Assembly: GCA_947494865.1 (NCBI GenBank)
Contig: CANMAT010000371.1
Span: 1 to 5,166, forward strand
Origin: Deltaproteobacteria bacterium
GTDB lineage: Bacteria > Myxococcota_A > Polyangia > Polyangiales > Ga0077539
DNA: 5,166 bases
Reading direction: 5' to 3'
The stretch's first letter is position 1. The number at the start of each line of letters is the position of its first letter. The translations under genes were made by a program, and so were the position numbers. Positions 1-5,166 of this stretch are shown piece after piece. The notes under the pieces were generated by a model that saw nothing but the letters and a program-made list of their open reading frames with translations, ran no database searches and was not told where the DNA came from.

Positions 1-57
1 GGGGATGGCCGCAGGGTCGACGGAGTCGCGCGGCGGCGCGGGGAGCTCGTGCATCAT
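1..57 (-). CDS. Possible start of a downstream gene, cut by the left edge
   Basis: An ATG on the minus strand, immediately followed by a second ATG, opens a frame that stays open for 19 codons to the window edge. It reads MMHELPAPPRDSVDPAAIP, too short to assign a family. It starts 23 bases after the stop codon of the AAA/TPR ATPase gene on the same strand, with no hairpin between them, so if real it would be the next gene of the same operon. The upstream sequence has only a weak purine patch (GAAG) and no good Shine-Dalgarno. The second Met (position 54) is an equally possible start. The frame is also open further upstream, so the start is not fixed by a stop. The close same-strand spacing is the main support, and chance remains a real alternative in GC-rich DNA. 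Confidence 0.4.
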   Translation of the reverse strand, partial: MMHELPAPPRDSVDPAAIP

Positions 58-80
58 GGCGTGCGTGCTTCGTGCGCGGC

Positions 81-3000
81 TCAGTCGCCGGCGGGGGGCT
101 TCGGCGGGAGGGGCGCGCGGAGCGACCCGCGGGGCTTCGGCGCCACCGACGCGGCCTGCGACGGCGGCGGCGTCGAGGGCGCCGGCTGCGCGGCGACGGG
201 CATCTGCGGGGTCGTGGCGCTCAACGGCACCGGCGCGGGATCCGCAGGCGGCGTCGACGGCATGGGGGTCGGCGGCGTCGAGGGCGCGCGGTGCTCCTGC
301 GGCGGCGCCTCGAGCACGGGCGACACCTGCGTGTGCGTGCCCGTGTCGCGCGCGTCGTCGCGCTCCGCTTCGTCGTCGTCCTCGTCCTCGTCGTCGTAGT
401 CTTCGACCGCGTCGGCGTAGGCCTCGGGCTCCTCCGGCGGCGGCGCCTTGGAGGGCGCCGGGCTCCCGGTGGGCATCACGCTCGGCTGCCGCAGGCGGTT
501 GTACCCGGGGTTGGTCATGGTGAGCCGCGGGTCGGGCGTGGGGGCCGCCGCGGCCGAGTCGCGCTTGATCTTCTCGAAGATGTCTTCGGCCCGCGCGCGC
601 AGCTCGTCGGCCTCGGCGAAGATCGCGGGCGACGGCGGACGACCGTCGGGGCTCTCGAGGAGAAACTCCGCGAGCTCCTTGCCCGTGCGCGCGATCTCGA
701 TCTCGGCGCCGAGGTCTTCGAACGCCTGCAAAGCCTTGCGAAACAGGGCCTCGGCGCGCCTCCCCTTCTCGTCGTCGCGGCCGTACGCGCGAAGAACCTC
801 GGCCAGCGACCGCTGCGCGATGCCCGTGTGAATGCGCGACTTCACCTGCTCGAAGAGCTCGAGCGCGCGCTCGAGGTAGTTCTCCGCGCGCAGCACGTCG
901 CCGTGGTTGAAGTACGCCTTGCCCAGGCCCCGGCGCGCCTCGGCGAGCAGAAACCGGTCGCCGAGCTCGACGCAGAGGTCTTCGACCTCCGACAAGATGC
1001 GAATCGACTCGTCGGTGTCGCCGAGGCGGTACTTGCCCTCGCCGATGTTGAGCATCAAGAGCGCCTGGCGCCGCCGGTCGCCGATCTCGCGCGCGAGCTC
1101 GAGCGCCTGACGCCAGACGCCGATGGCGGTCTCGTGCTCCTCGAGGTCCTGGTGCAGGGTGCCCAGGTTGTTGAGGGTGATCACCATGCCGGGCTTGTCG
1201 CCCGTCTCGCCCCGCAGCGAGAGCGCGCGGTTCAGCGCCTCGCGGGCGAGCTTGTACTGCCCGGTGTCTTGATAAACGAGCGCGATGTTGTTGAGCGACA
1301 GCGCGATGGAGTGCTTGTCGCCGAGGGCCTCGCGGCGGTCGAGGCCGTCTTGCAGAAAGCGCTCGGCGGTTTCGAACGCGCCCCGGCGCCAGTGCGTGTA
1401 CCCGATGTCGTCGTAGCTCGACGCGATGCCGCGCTGATCCTCCGCGGCTTGAAAGAGCGCGAGGCCGGTGCCGAAGTGGCGCATGGCCTCGTCGAGGGAG
1501 CCCGCGTCGCGGTAGAGGCGCCCGATGAGGTTGTGCGCGGCGCCGCCCTTGTTCTTCAGGTCGAGGCGCCACGCGAGCCCGAGCATCGCGTGGTAGTGCT
1601 TGAAGGCATCTTCGGTGCGGCCGATGGTGCGGAGCACGCTCCCGAGGTGCTCGTGGGCCTCGAGGCGCAGCTTCACGTCGTGCTCGCCGAACATGCCCAG
1701 GGCCTTCTCGTAGTGCTGAATGGCCTTCTGGTTGGCGTAGCGGCGGCGGGCGATGTCGGCGCTGGCCTTGTAACAGCGCGCCGCGCGCAGCGGGCGGTCG
1801 CCGAGCTCGTAGTGGCGCGCGAGCTGGTCGATGCCCTCCTCGGTGCGGCTCTCGTCGTCGAAGCGAAACTCGAGCCACTCGGCGAGCACCTGGTGGTACG
1901 CGGCGGCGTCTTCGGGAGACACCGACTTCTCCATGCGCTCGCGCTCGAGGCTGTTGCGAAAGATGTAGTCCTCGTCGCCGGGCATCGAGCTGCGCGGGAG
2001 CTTCATCACGTACTCGCGCTGCGCGAGGCCCGCGAGGAGGTCGCGGAAGTGCGGCGCGAGGTCTTCGCCGCCGCCCCACAGCCGCGGGGCCTCTTTGTGA
2101 ATGCGCCCGAACACCACGAGGCCGCCGAGCCAGAACACGGGCCCCATGAGGGCCGCCCACTCGAGGATCTCTCGCTCCGCGGGCGTGAGCGACGAGAGGC
2201 GCGCGTCGACGGCGTCTTCGACCGACATGGGCAGCGAGATCTGCGAGAGGCGCTCGAGGTCGATGAGGGCCATGCCCTCGCGGTCGATCTGGATCACGCC
2301 CTGATCGAAGAAGATGCGCACCAGGGCGTTGATGAGCTGCGGGTTGCCGCCGCCCATGCGAACCGCCGTCTCGATGAGCTCGCCGGGGCAGTTCTCGATG
2401 GGCGCGAGGAGCATGCTCGCGAGCACCTCGCTCTCGCTCTGCGAGAGCGGCGCGAGGTCGACGCGCAGGTGCCGGTCGCGCGGGGTGGCCGTGAAATCAT
2501 GGCAGCGCGTCAGGAGCTCTGGCCGCGCCGTGCAGAGCACCACGATGGGGGCGCCGCGCACCTGCTCGATGAGCGAGCGCAGCGTGCGCACGCCGTCGGG
2601 CCCCGCGCAGTGGATGTCTTCGAAGACCAGCAGCAGGGGCGAGCGCTGCGCGTCGACTTCGAAGAAGCGTCGCAGCACCGCCAGCGACACGAGCTGAAAG
2701 GTCTTCGGGTCTTCGTCGACGGCCTCGGCGAGCGCCGTGGTGCCCGCGCGGAGCCCCAGGTACGCGCCGAGGAAGTGCAGGATCTCGTCGACGCGCCGGT
2801 CGCCGAAGAGGTCCATCACCTGGGCGCACACCTCGTTGGCCTGCGCGAGCGCGTCGGTGCCGTCGCGCACCTGAAAGCGCTCGCGGAGAATGCGCGCGAT
2901 GGCCGGGTGCAGCCCCGTGTCGGGCCGCGCAACGCCGCGGTAGGCGCGCAGGTCGGGGTAGTGCTCCGCGAGGTCGGCGATGACCTCGGTGACCAGGCGG

Positions 3001-3176
3001 CTCTTGCCGACGCCCGCGTTGCCGATGACGGTCACCACCTGGGGCCTCGCCTCGGTGATGGAGCGCGACACCGCCGTCGTGATGGCCTCCCGCTCGTGCA
3101 CCCGGCCGATGAGCGGCGGGCGTCCGATGGGGAGGTTGTCTGCATCGCGGCTCGGCGCCGCGCGGTCGGTGCTCAT
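81..3176 (-). CDS. AAA_16/STAND-type ATPase with TPR array and disordered tail
   Basis: This is a complete 1031-residue cytoplasmic protein with no signal peptide or membrane segment. Residues 20-330 form an AAA_16/STAND ATPase: IGR entry motif (23-25), Walker A GNAGVGKS (52-59), Walker B LLLVFEDIH (181-189), a sensor-like strand ending TARPE (216-220), and the GGNP motif (276-279) usual in this family. A winged-helix-like segment follows (about 328-360, LTPAEREILEWAALMGPVFW). Residues about 463-870 hold around ten tetratricopeptide repeats; the units at 544, 583, 623, 663, 703, 743 and 783 recur every 39-40 residues with LNNIG..Y...G...A....ALxL patterns. Residues 873-1031 are low complexity: a short TMTNPGYNRLRQP island, an Asp/Glu tract (925-941), then Pro/Ala/Thr/Ser-rich sequence to TGA. 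STAND proteins usually act as nucleotide-dependent switches that assemble through TPRs, but no HTH, kinase or cyclase output domain is present here. The start is firm at its upstream limit: an in-frame TGA lies 9 bases before the ATG. The Shine-Dalgarno is weak (purine-rich AAAGAAAGCTGAAG). It is divergent from the kinase gene. The domain call is confident; the cellular role is unknown. Confidence 0.93.
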   Translation of the reverse strand: MSTDRAAPSRDADNLPIGRPPLIGRVHEREAITTAVSRSITEARPQVVTVIGNAGVGKSRLVTEVIADLAEHYPDLRAYRGVARPDTGLHPAIARILRERFQVRDGTDALAQANEVCAQVMDLFGDRRVDEILHFLGAYLGLRAGTTALAEAVDEDPKTFQLVSLAVLRRFFEVDAQRSPLLLVFEDIHCAGPDGVRTLRSLIEQVRGAPIVVLCTARPELLTRCHDFTATPRDRHLRVDLAPLSQSESEVLASMLLAPIENCPGELIETAVRMGGGNPQLINALVRIFFDQGVIQIDREGMALIDLERLSQISLPMSVEDAVDARLSSLTPAEREILEWAALMGPVFWLGGLVVFGRIHKEAPRLWGGGEDLAPHFRDLLAGLAQREYVMKLPRSSMPGDEDYIFRNSLERERMEKSVSPEDAAAYHQVLAEWLEFRFDDESRTEEGIDQLARHYELGDRPLRAARCYKASADIARRRYANQKAIQHYEKALGMFGEHDVKLRLEAHEHLGSVLRTIGRTEDAFKHYHAMLGLAWRLDLKNKGGAAHNLIGRLYRDAGSLDEAMRHFGTGLALFQAAEDQRGIASSYDDIGYTHWRRGAFETAERFLQDGLDRREALGDKHSIALSLNNIALVYQDTGQYKLAREALNRALSLRGETGDKPGMVITLNNLGTLHQDLEEHETAIGVWRQALELAREIGDRRRQALLMLNIGEGKYRLGDTDESIRILSEVEDLCVELGDRFLLAEARRGLGKAYFNHGDVLRAENYLERALELFEQVKSRIHTGIAQRSLAEVLRAYGRDDEKGRRAEALFRKALQAFEDLGAEIEIARTGKELAEFLLESPDGRPPSPAIFAEADELRARAEDIFEKIKRDSAAAAPTPDPRLTMTNPGYNRLRQPSVMPTGSPAPSKAPPPEEPEAYADAVEDYDDEDEDDDEAERDDARDTGTHTQVSPVLEAPPQEHRAPSTPPTPMPSTPPADPAPVPLSATTPQMPVAAQPAPSTPPPSQAASVAPKPRGSLRAPLPPKPPAGD
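370..396. repeat. TCG/TCC trinucleotide tract encoding acidic run
   Basis: Nine consecutive triplets are TCG or TCC (order TCG x3, TCC, TCG, TCC, TCG x3). On the minus strand they encode most of the DDEDEDDDE stretch in the tail of the ATPase. Slightly degenerate triplets continue on both sides, extending the acidic region to residues 925-941. The mixture of GAC and GAG codons suggests selection for acidic residues as much as simple slippage. Any length change by whole triplets would keep the reading frame. Confidence 0.7.
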
Positions 3177-3375
3177 CGGTCTTCAGCTTTCTTTTCGCGA
3201 CCTGCGCGGGGCGGCGATTGCCGCACATCACCCCCGAGAGGAGGGCCACAACCGTGACGCGCGGGCGCCAGTGGATACAACCGTCGCCCCTGTACTGTCT
3301 ACCGTCCGTGACGCACATGTGGCGCGCGCGTTCGTTGGCCTATTCGTCGCGAGATTGACTAGTGTAGCGCCCGCT
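3177..3375. promoter_or_regulatory. Divergent intergenic region between ATPase and kinase genes
   Basis: The 199 bases between the two divergent start codons are less GC-rich than the flanking genes and must hold the 5' regulatory sequences of both, unless the kinase start lies further upstream than chosen. A 9-base direct repeat, CCGTGACGC, occurs at 3252-3260 and 3306-3314, and a related TGTGACGGTGCG sits at the kinase start. A short imperfect dyad GTA-N5-TAC lies at 3292-3302. No strong hairpin, riboswitch or RNA gene was recognised. One candidate promoter is listed separately. For the kinase direction I see only a poor TTGGCC/TAGTGT pair (3335-3340 and 3360-3365, 19-base spacer), not strong enough to annotate. 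Confidence 0.6.
3274..3301 (-). promoter_or_regulatory. Candidate sigma70-like promoter for the ATPase gene
   Basis: Read on the minus strand, TAGACA (3301-3296, five of six matches to TTGACA) is followed after 16 bases by TGTATC (3279-3274, three of six matches to TATAAT). Transcription would start near 3267, giving an untranslated leader of about 90 bases before the ATPase ATG. The GTA-N5-TAC dyad overlaps the -35 element and could be an operator. The -10 element is weak and myxobacterial promoters often deviate from consensus, so this is only a candidate. Confidence 0.25.
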
Positions 3376-5166
3376 GTGACGGTGCGATCCCCCGGAGCCA
3401 AGGTCGGAGCCTATACCCTGCGCGATCGCCTCGCGGTCGGCGGGATGTCGGAGGTGTACCTCGCCGCGTCGCCGGCGGCGGCCACCGTCGTCGTGAAGAT
3501 GCTGAGCGACCGTCACCGCCGCGACCCGGTGTATCGCGAGTTCCTTCGCCGCGAGGCCATCCTGGGGCGCGCCATCGGGCACCCCAACGTGGTGTCGGTG
3601 CTCGACGCGGGCGAGCAAGAGTCCGAGCCCTACCTGGTGCTCGAGTACGTCGACGGCGTCGACCTCTGGCGCCTGCAGCGCGCGCTGCACCACACCATGC
3701 GCCGCATGGAGGCCCCCCTGGCGTGCCATGTGGTGCGCGAGCTCCTCGCGGGCATCGCGCACATTCACGAGCTGCGCGGCCCCGACGGGCACGGGCTCAT
3801 CCACCGCGACGTGTCCCCCTCCAACGTGATGCTCTCGCTCGTGGGCGACGTGAAGCTCGGCGACCTCGGCATCGCGCTGCAGGCCCGCGTCAGCGCGAGC
3901 GACGCGCACTCGGTCCCCGGCGCGCGCCTCGAGGCGGTGCTCCCCACGTCGACCAACCGCGGCAAGCTCGGGTACATGGCCGCCGAGCAGCTCATGGGCC
4001 AGGCCGTCGATCACCGCGTCGACCTCTTCGCCGCGGGCGTCGTGCTCGCCGAGGTGCTCACGGGCCGCTCGCTCTTCTCGCAAGACGGCGACGCGGCCCA
4101 GACGCTGGCCGCGCGCGACGGCGAGGTCGAGGCCCTCATCGAGGTGCTGGCCGACCACCCGCCGAGCCTCGTGAGCGTGGTGCTCCGCGCCCTCGCCCGC
4201 TCGCCCGCCGAGCGCTTCCAGACCGCCGACGAGTTTCGCGCCGCGCTCGCCACGCACGCGGGCGACCCCTCCGAGGCGCGCCCCCTCCTCGCGGCGCTGG
4301 TGGGCTGGGCGCGCAGCGCGGGCAAGGCGCTCGCCCGCAAGGCGCCGCCCCCGAGCGACGAGGTCTCGACGCGCGAGCGCGTGTCGCGCCCCTCAGACAT
4401 CGTGCACACCTACGACGCCAAGGGCGACCCCGAGGTGACCCGCCCGGTGCCCGTCGCCTACTACGAGGTGCGTTCGCGGGGTACGTCGCCGCGCGGTCGC
4501 TTCACGTGGGCGCGGCTCCTCGAGCTGGCCTTCAACGGCACGCTCGCGCCCGGCGACGTCATCGTGGGCCCCGACGGCGCGCAGCGCCGCGCGGGCGACA
4601 TGCCCGACCTGGCGCCGCACATCGACGTGCGCTCGGAGACCACGAGCGAGGTGGCCGGCACCGTCGCCGACTGGGCCGAGGCCCTCCCGGGCTGCACGTT
4701 CTTGCACGCCATCGCGCGCCTCGTGTTCAGCGAAGACTCGGGCATGCTCGTGGCCGAGAGCGCGCCCACGCGGCGCGAGGTGTACCTCCACAAGGGTCGC
4801 CCCACGCACCTCGCGAGCAACCTCGCCAGCGAGATGATGGGCGAGTACCTGGTCGGCAACGGGGCCATCACCCGCGGCGAGCTCGACATGGCCCTCGCCA
4901 TGATGCCCCGCTTCGACGGGCGACTGCAGCGGGCCATCACGCAGCTCGGGCTCCTCGAGGAGAACCGCCTCGCGCAGCTCTGCGACGCCCTCTCGCGCGA
5001 GCGCCTCATGGACCTCTTCCGCTGGCGCAAGGGCTCGCTGCGGTTCTTCCGCGGCGTGTCTCCGCCGCCCACGTCGCTGCCCCTTATGGTCGACCCGTTC
5101 GAACTCCTGCGGCAGGCGCCGCAGCTCCTCGACGACCCGACGGAATATTTTCTCCCGCTGCTCGAC
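3376..5166 (+). CDS. Ser/Thr protein kinase with GYF_2-like and DUF4388 domains, 3' end missing
   Basis: The frame is open for 597 codons to the right edge with no stop, so the C-terminus is unseen. Residues 12-292 form a Hanks-type Ser/Thr kinase: glycine loop LAVGGMSEVYLA (19-30), ATP-binding Lys41 in VVVKML, helix-C Glu60, catalytic loop HRDVSPSN (143-150, Asp145 and Asn150), metal-binding DLG (163-165), GYMAAE (199-204) at the APE position, Asp216, and Arg280 in SPAERF. A charged linker (about 293-355) leads to a GYF_2-like domain (361-417: YYEV, then RFTWARLLELAFNGTLAPGD). Residues 427-560 match DUF4388/PATAN, with a GRPTHLASNLASEMMGEYLV core, GRLQRAITQLGLL, and a DLFRWRKGSLRFFRG end. 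No membrane helix is seen. Members of this family phosphorylate Ser/Thr on cytoplasmic proteins; the substrate here is unknown. GTG at 3376 is chosen because it gives the usual short leader before the kinase fold. GTG 3382, TTG 3355 and GTG 3319 are in the same frame, no stop separates them, and none has a clear Shine-Dalgarno. The kinase and DUF4388 calls are firm; the GYF_2 call is moderate. Confidence 0.9.
   Translation, partial: MTVRSPGAKVGAYTLRDRLAVGGMSEVYLAASPAAATVVVKMLSDRHRRDPVYREFLRREAILGRAIGHPNVVSVLDAGEQESEPYLVLEYVDGVDLWRLQRALHHTMRRMEAPLACHVVRELLAGIAHIHELRGPDGHGLIHRDVSPSNVMLSLVGDVKLGDLGIALQARVSASDAHSVPGARLEAVLPTSTNRGKLGYMAAEQLMGQAVDHRVDLFAAGVVLAEVLTGRSLFSQDGDAAQTLAARDGEVEALIEVLADHPPSLVSVVLRALARSPAERFQTADEFRAALATHAGDPSEARPLLAALVGWARSAGKALARKAPPPSDEVSTRERVSRPSDIVHTYDAKGDPEVTRPVPVAYYEVRSRGTSPRGRFTWARLLELAFNGTLAPGDVIVGPDGAQRRAGDMPDLAPHIDVRSETTSEVAGTVADWAEALPGCTFLHAIARLVFSEDSGMLVAESAPTRREVYLHKGRPTHLASNLASEMMGEYLVGNGAITRGELDMALAMMPRFDGRLQRAITQLGLLEENRLAQLCDALSRERLMDLFRWRKGSLRFFRGVSPPPTSLPLMVDPFELLRQAPQLLDDPTEYFLPLLD

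Noticed and set aside
3208..3221. A GG-N10-GC pattern with TTGC resembling a sigma54 promoter
   Set aside because: Only the minimal dinucleotides and TTGC match; the TGGCAC half is poor (CGGGGC). Such matches are frequent in GC-rich DNA.
72..3257. A 1061-codon open frame on the plus strand covering the whole ATPase gene
   Set aside because: It is antisense to a gene with clear Walker motifs and TPRs. Its product is Arg/Val/Ala/Leu/His-rich with no recognisable domain, as expected from the complement of GC-rich codons with G/C third positions.
2497..3318. A 273-codon minus-strand frame covering the ATPase N-terminus and the intergenic region
   Set aside because: It is in a different frame from the ATPase, is extremely Arg/Pro/Ala-rich, and would overlap the Walker A-encoding region. 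No domain is visible.
3317..3358. A 13-codon ORF (MWRARSLAYSSRD) ending 17 bases before the kinase GTG, as a leader peptide
   Set aside because: It has no ribosome binding site, no attenuator-like hairpins and no run of a regulatory amino acid, so chance is the simpler explanation.
3340..4257. A 305-codon open frame on the minus strand opposite the kinase
   Set aside because: It overlaps the kinase catalytic core and its product has only compositional bias (Glu/Ala/Val/His/Arg), so it is a shadow of the kinase frame.
4393..5072. Two overlapping minus-strand frames opposite the DUF4388 part of the kinase gene
   Set aside because: They are antisense to a well-matched conserved domain, have biased composition, and show no domain of their own.

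Overview
The window is very GC-rich (roughly 70% by eye, with strong G/C bias at third codon positions) and carries signalling genes of a style typical of Myxococcota: a Hanks-type Ser/Thr kinase with an HRDVSPSN catalytic loop fused to a DUF4388 (PATAN-like) domain, beside a large AAA/TPR (STAND-type) ATPase. I infer a myxobacterium, possibly of the Polyangia, but no marker gene fixes the genus.

Layout. Positions 1-57 (minus strand) hold what may be the first 19 codons of a gene running off the left edge. Positions 81-3176 (minus strand) hold a complete 1031-residue protein: an N-terminal AAA_16/STAND ATPase, about ten tetratricopeptide repeats, and a low-complexity acidic then Pro/Ala/Thr-rich tail. 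Positions 3177-3375 are a 199-base divergent intergenic region with a candidate promoter for the ATPase gene and a 9-base direct repeat. From 3376 to the right edge (plus strand) runs the 5' part (597 codons) of the kinase gene: kinase domain, linker, GYF_2-like domain and DUF4388 domain. It is still open at the window end.

How they may work together. In PknK-like proteins, common in myxobacteria, a kinase domain is fused directly to an AAA_16 ATPase and TPRs. Here the two halves are separate genes read away from each other from one shared upstream region. The ATPase has no recognisable output domain and the kinase has no obvious sensor other than its C-terminal domains, so one could act as partner or substrate of the other. 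This is inference from layout and domain content. I see no mobile elements, CRISPR arrays, RNA genes or convincing terminators. Long open frames antisense to both genes are explained by GC-rich codon use.
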